DNA of 64,000 nt. Origin: Eutreptiella sp. 'Long Island Sound 2002' (lineage: Eukaryota; Euglenozoa; Euglenophyceae; Eutreptiales; Eutreptiaceae). The DNA is taken from positions 96,777,568-96,841,567 of the forward strand of contig OZ038383.1 in NCBI GenBank assembly GCA_964036045.1, given 5' to 3'. The notes beneath the pieces are model-generated. The model worked only from the letters and a program-made list of their open reading frames with translations. It made no database searches and had not been told where the DNA came from. Of the stretch, positions 24,101 through 31,898 are shown piece after piece. Within the stretch, counting starts at the first letter, position 1. Each line of letters opens with the position of its first letter. A program made the translations under genes and the position numbers.

Positions 24101-26047
24101 GCCCCGTCTGGCCCCACAAGCGCATGCAGATGGAGCCCCAGAGGGCACAGTAGAGGGCGTTCCAGTAGCTGGACAGTTCGAAGTAGGATGCGGTGGTCTC
24201 CATCGAGAAGATGATGCCGCCGAAGACGGAATCGAAGGCCGTGCTGACCTGCGGGGCGCACGAGGCGGATCTCCGCGCCGGACTGCGAGCACAGACAGAC
24301 GCACCACACCACCACCGTACCGCACCACCATCGCACGGTACCGTGTCGTCAATCATCGGACCCTTCAACGCACACCTGCTCTAACCTCCACTACAAATGT
24401 GTTCCACAAACACTGTCCATCCCTCACGGTCCTCTCCCATACCACGCCCTACTCACGCCCGAGGGAGACCGTGACGGGTCTGCGTGACGGGTGTGCGGTG
24501 CGGCGGCGCATACCCCAACGGCACACGACGCCGACATGATGGCCCTGCGCAGCTCATCGGAGTGCGCGATCGCGGCAAACGGCGGCAGTCGCATGAACTG
24601 ATTCGCGAGTGTACAGGCGATGTGCACGAAGGGCCCCTCACTGCCCACGGGCAGGCCGCTGCCGAGCCCCAGCGAGAGGCCCCCCGCCTTCGCCGCGAGC
24701 GTGCGGAGGCTGATGTAGTCCTCCAGGACGACGCCGGAGAGGATGGTCCGCATTTCCGGGATTCCGGAGCCGGCCGCCTGCAGTGCGATGGGGAGAGGGG
24801 CGCTGGAGACACACGACCCGCAGCGATAAGCGCATTCGTCTGGATCAGGCGATGGCGTAGTGACCCCGCCGCGAGGGGGGCGGGGCTGGCCAGCCGGGCC
24901 GACCGCCCATCCAGCCCCCACATCAGAAAAAATTTTTTCAGGGGGAAAACGAAATTTATTAAAGAGGCCGGAAATTTCGAGGCGATTTCAGGTACACACA
25001 CTTTTTGTGGGGGCCTGAGGGTGGGGTGTCCGCGACTCTAAGCAATGGCCTGGTCTCGGTTCGCATCCGTGACACACCCCGCAGCCGCGTCAGAAATGAG
25101 TTGCTGCGCCTTTACGTCGCCAAACGAGCCAGCCCTCTACACAATGAAGGCGCGTCCATGACGGCTCGCTCTCTGCATCCCCTCGATCCCCCTGCAACAT
25201 CGAAAATGAGACCCATCAAACAAATTCAACAGAACACAGACCACAAACGACCGGAGCATCTGAAAGGGTCGGTCTCTGGTGCACCGAGGCTCCTCGACCA
25301 CCGTCTGCAGTCTGCAGTCTGCAGTGAAGCACAGCTGCCCTCAGTTACCCGCAGCCGTTGGCTGACCGCGGTTCTGCCACCCAAGACTTTTTTTGTTGTT
25401 TTTGGATTCAGGCCAGGGCAAGCTGGCAAAGCCCGCTCACCAGAAGGCACTCGAGAATCTCTCGGAATCAAGGATCAGAGCTGTCCGATGCTACGATCGT
25501 CCCACAAGGCGATACGGTAATGGACATGACACGTAGTGAGGATACGCTGATTCTACTGCCAGGAAATACAGTGGGAAGTGCCACGCCCGTGGGCATCACA
25601 GTGTGCTACTGGAGCACAAGAAAGACTGAAGGCTGAGTTAAAACAGCGGTATGCCATGCACAGAGAAATCAATACCGAGCAGTTCTGCCGCCCACGACCT
25701 CCCGTCAGTGCCGAGAGGAAGAGGGTAGGGCAAACGCATGTTCCTGACCGCATTCCCTTCAAAACCCACGGCCCTGAATACGAAGCCGCACACCTGCGGC
25801 GCGACGAGCTGCGTCCACAGCACCGACAGCAGCGTCACGGACATGGCCTGCACGATCCACACGACGTAGTCCGAGACGCTGAACGCCCAGTTGTCTTCGG
25901 TGTAGATCGCCTGGGAGCCGACGTTCATGCGGCGCGTGGACCGAATCAGCCCGGCAAAGCCTTTGACGAAGTAGGCGGTGGTGGCCATTGTCATGCCCAC
26001 AAGGGCCAGCAGCAGCCATGTGGTGCACCATGTGCGGAACCGCATCG
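11200..26047 (-). CDS. CLC-type voltage-gated chloride channel, nine exons
   Basis: Spliced minus-strand gene; joined exons give about 745 codons, the usual CLC size. Motifs appear in CLC order: GSGIPEM and GSEGPFVHI (anion filter and gating Glu), FSMETTASYF, GVYYPCLNIGAGLGRLVGE, then SIYESI with the conserved pore Tyr, a first CBS motif, a C2-like insert, and a second CBS motif ending GRLVGILTK. It should carry chloride across a membrane as a dimer. The residue after FSME is Thr; exchangers have a proton-path Glu there and animal channels a Val, so a channel is more likely than a Cl-/H+ exchanger (inference). Exons: 26047-25794, 24777-24514, 24248-23817, 22541-22251, 21609-21475, 18336-17992, 14532-14404, 14039-13812, 11364-11200. 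All eight introns are GT-AG and phase 0. The N-terminal exon(s) upstream of 26047 are not secure. Confidence 0.9.
12362..12570. repeat. ~106-bp tandem repeat, about two copies (CLC intron 8)
   Basis: TGATGCTTGCCATAGGTC, TGCCCCTGTTGGCCTCTG and TGGTGTACCAGG recur in order at about 12369-12470 and 12474-12570. It is adjacent to the arrays that follow. Confidence 0.8.
12590..12860 (+). repeat. ~100-bp tandem array, member of the CATTCTCGGGGG family
   Basis: Two to three diverged units with CCTGCATTCT, GGGGTCCCC, AAAATCAGAAGTGG and GGCCCAAAAGAGGGCGGA landmarks, as at 30820-31060 and 49570-49985. It lies inside CLC intron 8. Confidence 0.8.
12955..13065 (+). repeat. solitary unit of the 85-bp family
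   Basis: One copy of the 3.07-4.48 kb unit (GGGGTCCCCAACGCTTCGGA, GGGGGGCAGAATCAGAAG, GGCCCACAGGTGGGC), about 9 kb from the array. It shows that the unit disperses as well as expands in tandem. Confidence 0.85.
13812..14039 (-). CDS. CLC exon 8 (Ser-rich linker and start of CBS2)
   Basis: Acceptor CGTCCACAG, donor GTGGAT; 76 codons. It encodes a Ser/Asp-rich linker (SSMISSSADSDCEDF), a basic segment, and FSKNLLLIPVQ, which leads directly into the CBS2 sequence of the last exon. The linker is a possible phosphorylation region (inference). Confidence 0.75.
14404..14532 (-). CDS. CLC exon 7 (C2-like insert)
   Basis: Acceptor TCGCGCAG, donor GTCGTG; 43 codons in phase. It encodes VSENRESWRLIAETLDPVW followed by REQFDVG. 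The TLDPVWxEQF pattern is typical of C2 domains (TxNPxWNExF). Joined to the end of exon 6 it gives a plausible C2-like fold between the CBS motifs. Exon status rests on splice sites, frame and this motif. Confidence 0.65.
15559..15625 (+). repeat. dispersed repeat (partner at 33947-34006)
   Basis: CCCCGCCATAGACACTTTCA followed by GCCATTAGTTCAGTGG matches CCCCGCCATAGGCACTTTCA and GCCCTTAGTTCC near 33980-34006, in the same orientation. The words AGTTCAGTGGATAAA in this copy resemble a tRNA A-box, so a SINE head is possible. Confidence 0.6.
15671..16105. mobile_element. ~435-bp TIR element with poly(C) termini (MITE candidate) in CLC intron 6
   Basis: The left end reads TA followed by ACCCCCCCCCCCCACTTATA. 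The right end is its inverse, TATAAGTGGGGGGGGG running into GTTA. Further CACTTATAACCC words occur just inside each end. TA at each side is compatible with a TA target duplication. It contains one acidic frame (16025-15747, minus) that may be a relic of a transposase or host sequence. Confidence 0.6.
15747..16025 (-). pseudogene. acidic ORF inside the poly(C)-TIR element
   Basis: 92 codons with a hydrophobic start, then an acidic stretch (DDDEVGKFSDEELVDL and PEGDEEV) and a hydrophobic tail ending in Cys/Leu. Acidic N-termini are common in some DNA-transposon proteins, but no catalytic motif is visible. It may be fragmentary or chance. Confidence 0.25.
16783..16895. repeat. CTCA / CACC tetranucleotide microsatellites
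   Basis: Short tandem runs of CACT/CTCA and ACCC, interspersed with CACG words, inside CLC intron 6. A TTGTGC hexamer array follows at 17060-17083. Confidence 0.9.
17992..18336 (-). CDS. CLC exon 6 (first CBS motif, start of C2-like segment)
   Basis: Acceptor GTGACCAG, donor GTTGGC; 115 codons. VSFTPILEVAQSMMIPV to GSIPVVDNAYDLRLLGSVP matches the beta-alpha-beta of a CBS motif. The last third (YTVQISPPASVEGGKYTISL) resembles the first strands of a C2 domain. It follows a 3.1-kb intron. Confidence 0.85.
18802..19097 (+). repeat. ~300-bp repeat ending in (CA)n, copy 1 (CLC intron 5)
   Basis: Starts GAGAACCGCAAACAAGAACA, continues through TTCGGTCTGTTGATAGA and GAGGAGTTTGTGTTC, and ends in a CA array. 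A second copy at 19450-19703 has the same words in the same order and also ends in (CA)n. The unit with its microsatellite tail may be a retroposed element or a local duplication. Confidence 0.75.
19450..19703 (+). repeat. ~250-bp repeat ending in (CA)n, copy 2 (CLC intron 5)
   Basis: Second copy of the 18802-19097 unit: GAGAACCGCAAACAAGAACA at the start, TTTTCGGTCTGTTGATAGAG in the middle, GAGGAGTTGGTGTTCTGACA before the CA tail. Confidence 0.75.
21125..21450 (+). repeat. paired ~110-bp units around CLC intron 5
   Basis: The words GTGACAAACAG, AATCTCGTCAGGC and GGCGCCTTTCTG occur in order at about 21129-21235 and again at about 21349-21445. Each unit lies beside a CA tract. The second abuts exon 5's donor. 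Confidence 0.6.
21475..21609 (-). CDS. CLC exon 5 (last membrane helix, pore tyrosine)
   Basis: Acceptor TGCTGCAG, then ITGQFQYVQPILVAVM, helix R with SIYESILRI, and KLPYLPSL before the donor. The donor itself starts a (GT)n tract, so the 5' splice site lies inside a microsatellite. 45 codons. Confidence 0.9.
22251..22541 (-). CDS. CLC exon 4 (second filter loop)
   Basis: Acceptor TGCGACAG, donor GTCGCT; 97 codons. It contains the conserved GVYYPCLNIGAGLGRLVGE loop and the following helices (YAIVGAAGFSVGVTRTIST). Frame and phase join exactly to the neighbouring exons. Confidence 0.9.
23817..24248 (-). CDS. CLC exon 3 (helices G-K region)
   Basis: Acceptor CCCCGCAG, donor GTAACG; 144 codons. 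It encodes VSTAFDSVFGGIIFSMETT, then YFELSSYWNALYCALWGS, several membrane helices, and ends near HGTGTITRL. Thr replaces the second acidic residue typical of exchangers after FSME. Confidence 0.88.
24514..24777 (-). CDS. CLC exon 2 (selectivity filter and gating glutamate)
   Basis: Acceptor CACTGCAG, donor GTATGC; 88 codons, phase 0 at both ends. It encodes AAGSGIPEM, LEDYISLRTL, GLGSGLPVG and SEGPFVHIA, the most conserved CLC block. The Ser of GSGIP and the Glu of SEGP are present, so filter and gate look intact. Confidence 0.92.
25023..25080 (+). other. 58-nt tRNA-like fold lacking one arm (CLC intron 1)
   Basis: A perfect 7-bp acceptor-like stem (GGGGTGT with ACACCCC) encloses a B-box match (GGTTCGCATCC), a T-arm with four of five pairs, and an A-box-like TAAGCAATGG. 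At 58 nt it is about 15 nt short of a tRNA because there is no room for a normal anticodon arm. It may be a tRNA-derived element head or a decayed tRNA rather than a functional gene. Confidence 0.4.
25445..25560 (+). repeat. dispersed repeat, copy 2 (partner at 6905-7015)
   Basis: See the first copy: shared GATCAGAGCTGTCC and ACACGTAGTGAGG words. It lies in CLC intron 1, on the strand opposite to the gene. Confidence 0.6.
25794..26047 (-). CDS. CLC exon 1 (helix B region; possible start)
   Basis: Begins after a CACTCAG acceptor. An ATG at 26045 starts MRFRTWCTTWLLLALVGMT, a hydrophobic first helix. The exon then encodes a loop and a second hydrophobic helix ending QLVAPQ before donor GTGTGC. 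The ATG could be the true start with a 5' UTR intron just upstream. Most CLC proteins have a longer cytosolic N-terminus, so an unplaced upstream exon is equally possible. An acidic frame near 26180-26350 was considered for that role but lacks clear splice support. Confidence 0.75.
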
Positions 26048-27430
26048 CTGAGTGGCAGGGAGACAGGGAACCAGTCGGCACCTCTCTGGGCCCTGATCTG
26101 ATAAGGATAACTTTACTCAGCACTGCCTTTCGTTCTGGGGGTGTGCACTGCAGACCTCACGCTGTACACCCATTACAACCGACTCCCGAGAGCAAAAAAA
26201 AAAAAGATGCACCAAAACACAGTCCATCGCCATCATCTTCTCCCAGGGCATCCTCATCGGCCCACAATCCTGGTTTATCCTGGGATATCCTCCGAGCAGA
26301 GACAGCATTGAAGGAGCGTCCTGGTACTTCCGGCGGTTCAAAAACTGCATGCAAAAGCGTCCCCTCGCCACCAGTCAGACCCTTGCCGGGCGTCCTAAGC
26401 CCGCACTGCGACCTCAGCCCCTCTCAACTGCATCCCCTCCCCCACAATGTCTCCAGTGTATCCCCTCCTCAGCCATGCACCCTCAGCAACAGGCTGGACC
26501 ACCCGGGCCAAGCCATGCTGCCAGGCGGCAGAGTTGCCTGCCTCCAGGGCATTGCTCTCCTGGGGCTCTCCCGGGTGCCACAGGCCGCAGACAACCCACT
26601 GCCTAGCGCACCCGACGGGCCGCGCTGCGCATCAGTGGGCAGTCCGACACATGGAGTGCTGCCCCTGCCGCTGACCCAGCAATGGTGCAAAGCAAGGCGG
26701 CAGGGGCACAGGCAAGCGCGCGGGGGTTCATCCGCGGTCCCTTCTGACGGGCGTCCTCCAGCTCTGGGAGGCGGGGGCCATCCATCACTCAGACTGCAAC
26801 AATTTGTGGGCCCTGTCAGCCATGTGGAGCACACCACAAGGCCTCTCTGTCTCTGCAACACCATCTCCATCGATGAGCCCTGGCCGGGTAGTATACAACC
26901 AACTGAGCACACCTGCAGCTCCGTCGAGGCAGACAGTCATATATGTGATGCGAGAACAGCTTTCCTCCGTTCTGTTCATACTGCTACTCCCCTCAACTAT
27001 CAACACCCTTCCTTTGCTAGACCGAGCACTTCTTTGGCTCGCTCCATTGGTGCGTGTTCCCTGTCTCTGTCTGTGTGTGGCCGCGAAAGGGTGGGCAGTT
27101 GTAGCAGCCACATGCAATGCCCATTGGCATGTCCATAGTCAACTTTCAACAACGATGTGCTCAGCGAAGGGCCACATGACAAACATGTGCTGGTTAGGAG
27201 GCAACCACTCACGTGTGGTACAAATCTACAATGCACCCCAAGTACAAGCCAAGCCCTTGTGTGCCACCCCCAAAAGCACTCCATGATGCGGTGCTCATGG
27301 GTGCTCATGGGGCTCGTGGTTGGCACGAATGGCACATTCCCTTCAGAGAGGCAACAAGACTGCAAACTTGGTGCGCAATGAGGAGGCAAAGAAGTGGGAT
27401 CACCTGCACCATGTTCTTAATGGCTCTAGC
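26048..27430. other. region upstream of the CLC gene, no gene seen
   Basis: Should contain the CLC promoter and any N-terminal exon, but no TATA-like or other core element can be assigned with confidence. A minus-strand acidic stretch near 26180-26350 could be an upstream exon. No other coding support. Confidence 0.4.
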
Positions 27431-27433
27431 CTT

Positions 27434-29330
27434 GAAAGCAACCTGCCCGGGGGGGGCGACCCCTCGGTTCTGGACGCCAACTACCCCCCCCCAACTAACT
27501 GTTGGCCGGAGGCCCTTGGGGGGGGGGGGGGGGGGGGGGGGGGGGCATGGGAGGGGGGGTTCAAGGAGGGGCGAATGGGGGGGGTCTAGGAGGGGCTTGG
27601 GGGGGGGGCTCCGGGAGGGTCGGTTGGGGGGGGGGTCCAGGTGGGGCGAATTGGGGTGGGGGGGGGGGATCCAGGTGGGGCGATTTGGGGTGTGGAGGGG
27701 GGGGCAGGAACAGGCTCCCCTTACCTCCCCTTGCCCTCCCTCTAACAATACCATCACCATAAACCTAACCCTAACCTTTGCAGCCAGCTAGTATGGCCAT
27801 GCCAGCCATGTTGATTGGGCTGAACAAGATGCCCCAAATTTCGTTCATGGCTGCTTTTGCCACATCATTGCTCTCCATTTTGGACCCCAACACTCACTCT
27901 GACCCTAGCCTAGGGTGAGAGCCAGGGCTAGGGTTAGGGTCACCGAGCTGGTGGAACCAGTCTTGGTTTTATAACCTGGTTTAGTGTCTAGGGTGGACCT
28001 ACCACGTTTAGCAGCAGCAGCAAGCAAGCAAGCAAGCAGCAAGCAGCACGCGCGAAATGGGCAAAAATCAGAACTCCGTCGTGGTGCTTTGGATTTGGTT
28101 GAAATTTTGGTGGATGATACCTATGGGTGTGAAGTACAATCACACAAAATTTGAGCAAGAAACTCAACGGTGGCGGCCGGGAATGGGATTCGCAAGTGGC
28201 AGACCTCAGTTTCAAAAACTGCAGTTTGGGGCCAAAAACAGCCATTTTGGGGCCAAAAAAGCCTTGGAACACATTCAAAACGGCCAAACAGTGGGTACAC
28301 TCCACGTGCGGCTTGACCTCCCCGTGTCAACGAGCTCTTTGCGGCCCTCTAACTCCATGATATGTCCCGGAAACGGCCCAAAAAGGCCCCCAGAAGCTTC
28401 AAATGCCGACAGCCACAAACCAAGAATAGGCCATATTTTTGGTTACATGGCTCAAAATGCGATTCCGAGGGCATCTACTCCACCCGCAACCCCCTACTTT
28501 CTGTGGTTTCCACCGCTCAAAATTGCCCAAACGGACGCCTAGACCCCAATACCTAGGCCCACTAGGCTTCGGCAAGCGGCAAACTCAAGCCCGAACAGGT
28601 GGGTGCCCAAATGGGTCAACAGGGTCCAGTAGGGGCAAAAAGATGACTTTTCTCAAAAATGATCCTAGACCATGTGCGACGCTAAAACAAGTGTTTTTGG
28701 ACCGTTTTGAGCTTGTGGTGGCCCATTTTGGTCCTCCAAAAATCCCAAAATGCCTTGAAAATGGGCTGTTTTGGGACCAAAAATGGGTCAAAAATGGGTC
28801 AAAAACGCATTTTTCCAAACCTCATCCTAGACCATTTGGGGTGCACAAACGGGTGAAATGAGCCCATTTTGAACCCATTTTGGGGCATTTTGGCCCCTCA
28901 GAAGTCCAAAAAGCCTTGAAAGTGGGCTTCATGGGGATGGGGTTCACTTGCAAGCTGATTTCACTTTGTCAAGAGCCATCAATGTGTGAATCATTCTTGA
29001 TGTCCCTCACCAGTCATAGCTGATGTTCCCTCCCCCACCAGCTCGGTCCCAATATTCAGTCTTGATTAGGGTTAGGTGTAGGGATAGGAGTAGGCTGAGG
29101 GTTGGGGGTGGGCGTTAGAGTCAAGGTTGGGTTTAAGGATAGTGTTGGGGTGCAAATTGGACAAAATTTTCCTAAGGACACCTTTGGTGTTCATGGAGCA
29201 TCAGGCGCCTGAGGGCAACACCTTTGGCAACTAACTGTTAGCCGAAGGCCCCTAGGGGGGGGGGGGGGGCAGGGGTAGTTGGCGTCCTAGGACCCGCGGA
29301 GTCCCCCCCTCCCCCGGGGCAACCTGGGTT
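27434..29330. mobile_element. ~1.9-kb unit with GC-rich inverted ends
   Basis: The left end contains GGACGCCAACTACC, and its inverse GGTAGTTGGCGTCC occurs at the right end (about 29274). Both ends also contain G-runs and an AACTAACTGTTNGCCG word (direct orientation). Inside are a 28-G run (27518-27545), telomere-like CCTAACCC and the 1-kb repeat copy A. No transposase is seen, so it would be non-autonomous. Termini and target duplication are not resolved. Confidence 0.4.
28053..29075 (+). repeat. ~1-kb interspersed repeat, copy A (inverted copy at 58446-59478)
   Basis: From GAAATGGGCAAAAATCAGAA to CAGTCTTGATTAGG, nearly the whole length is matched in reverse complement at 58446-59478, with scattered substitutions. 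It is rich in CAAAAATGGG/CCCATTTTTG words that can pair internally. Both copies keep short open frames, but only because the copies are alike. Confidence 0.9.
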
Positions 29331-30260
29331 GAAAATATGGCTTGAAACAAAAATATCAATAAAACAGAAAAATGGGCAACAGAATGCATGGCATATGAAA
29401 GAATCGTTGGAAAGCATTGCCAGAGCCTTCTGGAGGCTTCCCGATTCTAGTTTCCAAAATTGGGGTCACGTACTCAGACCAAACGTCCAGGCCACCCCTC
29501 CGTGGTTTCCCAAGACCTAGCACTGCAAAACCAATGCCTGAGCCAGTGGCCTTTAAGAGGCGTGGTGGCGAGTGCGACCCTGTGCAGTGAGGTTTAGTTC
29601 ACCTAACTTTGGTCTAACACCCCTCCCCCCGCACAACCTGATTGTGCCCCCAAATGCCACCGTCATGGGTAGCTTGACCATTGTCACCAGACAACCTAAA
29701 GTTAGAGTGAGCTGCCAAGGAGCAGAACCAACAGACAACCATGGAGGGTGAGCAGCCTGTCCCATGTGCTCGAGGGAGGGGGTGGTCTCGACCGGGACGG
29801 GGTGGACCCCCAAAGTCACTGAGCAAGGCCAATACAATGATACACAGCAACCGCCGGACTCGTGGATGCGTGCAGGAGGTCCGCGCTGGACCCTACAGAG
29901 GATAAGTGGTGAGGATGAGTGCACACAGCCACACAGATGTGCGTAGCTTGTTTCAAACAACGCCTTGCCTGGCTTCTCCCGACTTCCCAATGTGCCCGAG
30001 CACTGGGCCAACCATGGCCTAAAGTGGCCCTGGCAGCGCAACACTACATGGCTCAACACTACATGGGCTATGGGGGAATGTTTGCCTGGCGCGTGCCCGG
30101 CGCGCTACTTTTCTATTAACTATCCCGACTTTAGCCCCAGATTTACCCTCTCAAGGATAAGCCCCCCGAGTAGACCACGTTGCACTGCACACCTTCCCTA
30201 CAAAGCACGTTGCATAATAAAGCAATAGCTGTGAATTCAACCACTCCCACTGTCATTTGT
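29331..30260. other. spacer, no gene seen
   Basis: No frame with motif support on either strand. The tandem words AACACTACATGG at about 30040-30065 and a GCCCGGCGCGCTA word at 30088 (again at 31200) are the only structures noted. Confidence 0.4.
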
Positions 30261-30267
30261 ATTGTAC

Positions 30268-31056
30268 TTAACAAACAACATTACTCCCACAAGTGTGGGT
30301 GTCAATGCATTCAGTACAATAGTGCTCCTTACACTCATCCCAAACTGCGAGTGGAGCGCTTCTGACAACACAACACACACACACTTCTGCCTCATCCTCT
30401 GCCTCATCTTGCGTGGCGGCCGAGTAGCTTTGGTCAGTCCAAACATGAGGCAGGACATGCTCCCATGGTCCATAGTGGGGGTGACGGACTTGCCTGCGAA
30501 TGCAAAATTGGGTAAAATGCAACAAAATACGGACTGACTGGAACTCATTGGGGCCGCCACGCCAGATGTTCCTAACCAAACCCCGATGCCAAAACGGAGC
30601 AAACAACTGCTCAAGGCGTGCCCTATACCACCCGTGCACGTCATTGTAAGATTGTTGGCGGGCTGTCAAAGTGCCATTCTTTCTTCCAATGAATGGCACA
30701 ATGACATGAATCCGGCCTTTATAAGCACCATCATGGCCCCCAACTTTGAAATCAAAGAAATCACCTTGGGTATGAGAAGGTCCATACCCATCCCAAATGA
30801 AATCAACACAAATTCTACGCCACCCCTGCATTCTCGGGGACCCCAAACAAAGGGGGATAAAATCAGAATTAGCTACCTCACCCCTGCCTTCTCGGGGGCC
30901 CAAAAGAGGGTGGAAATGCTCCGTCACCCCTGCATTCTCGGGGGTCCCCAAATAAATGGGGACAAAATCAGAATTGTCTGCCTCACCCTTGACTTCTCGG
31001 GGGCCCAAAGTCACGCCTGCATTCTCGGGGGTCCCAAACAAAGGGGACAAAATCAC
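30268..31056 (-). pseudogene. DDE (Harbinger-like) transposase remnant
   Basis: The C-terminal two thirds contain KGRIHVIVPFIGRKNGTLTA, then RQQSYNDVHGWYRARLEQLF and a downstream HYGPWEHVLP. The LTxxQxxYNxxHxxxRxxxEQ arrangement is the end of a DDE-superfamily nuclease of the PIF/Harbinger type. The N-terminal part of this frame runs through the tandem repeat at 30820-31060, so the catalytic N-terminus is missing or replaced. The stop is TAA at 30268. The fragment at 36951-37328 is a homologue. A relic, not a working enzyme. Confidence 0.55.
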
Positions 31057-31060
31057 ATCT
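30820..31060 (+). repeat. CATTCTCGGGGG-family tandem array, second location
   Basis: Two to three units with CCTGCATTCTCGGGG, CCCCAAACAAAGGGG, AAAATCAGAATT and CTTCTCGGGGGCCCAAAG landmarks, closely like 49570-49985. Confidence 0.85.
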
Positions 31061-31643
31061 CAAAACCTACGCTAGGGGTAACAATGATGCCCCTAGTATC
31101 TCAAAGTATGGGTCTCTAGTATGGGCAAACGCCCAAATAGCTGCACTGCGGTAAGTGCGCCCCCTTAGTGCACCCCCTAAAAGGTCACCAGTAAAAAAGA
31201 TGCCCGGCGCGCTAACGCTTCCCATATGTGGCTCAAAATCACCTTCTGCAAGCTCCCAGTCCAATGTATTGCGGATCGCAAAGGGACGCACGCAGTGCAC
31301 TAACCTCCACCCTGTCCACTGTATGCTGCACCAAAGATGCTGCTGCTCGCACTGTCTGCGAACCTAACCATCTGCTATAACTCTCTGCCGTAACCCACCC
31401 TACCCTACCCATTTGTTGGGTAGGGTTTCCCCGGCTTGGGTATTTCCGGCTATGGGTCCCAAAAACCTCGGGAATGTAGGTCACCGAGGCGGTCATGGGG
31501 TGCGAAATACACCATGGGGTTAGAACTACACAAGGGTTGGCTAGGTCACCGAGGTTGTCATGGGGTTTGGATTATACCACGGGGTTAGAAATACACCATG
31601 GGGTGAGAAATGCTATCTGGGGGGGAGGGGGGTAAAGGAAGGT

Positions 31644-31680
31644 GTGTGTGTCTGTGTGTGTGTGTGTGTGTGGGTGGGTG
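31644..31680. repeat. (GT)n microsatellite
   Basis: GTGTGTGTCTGTGTGTG-type run followed by GGGTGGGT. No other structure. Confidence 0.9.
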
Positions 31681-31898
31681 ATACTATACCGGTCGGACGA
31701 CGCAACTCGGGAGGCCCTTAAGGCTATGGTTGGCCAGGCCTTCCTCCCCGCTCCATTGTGTGGGCCTTCCAGCCCTAACTTGCATGCTGCTCCAAGGGAA
31801 GGAGAGGGAGAGGGCAGCCGACTTCTTGCACCTAGGCGTGCATCGCTTTTTGGCACTGAGCATGCTAGCGATAGTGGGCTGCTTTGTGCCCTTGGCCT

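Noticed and set aside
27305-27760. Gly-rich and Pro-rich frames on opposite strands
   Set aside because: Products of the 28-G run and neighbouring G-rich DNA.
30087-31213. 13-bp direct repeat TGCCCGGCGCGCTA flanking the DDE relic
   Set aside because: Direct rather than inverted, GC-rich and short; could be chance, so it was not used to define an element.
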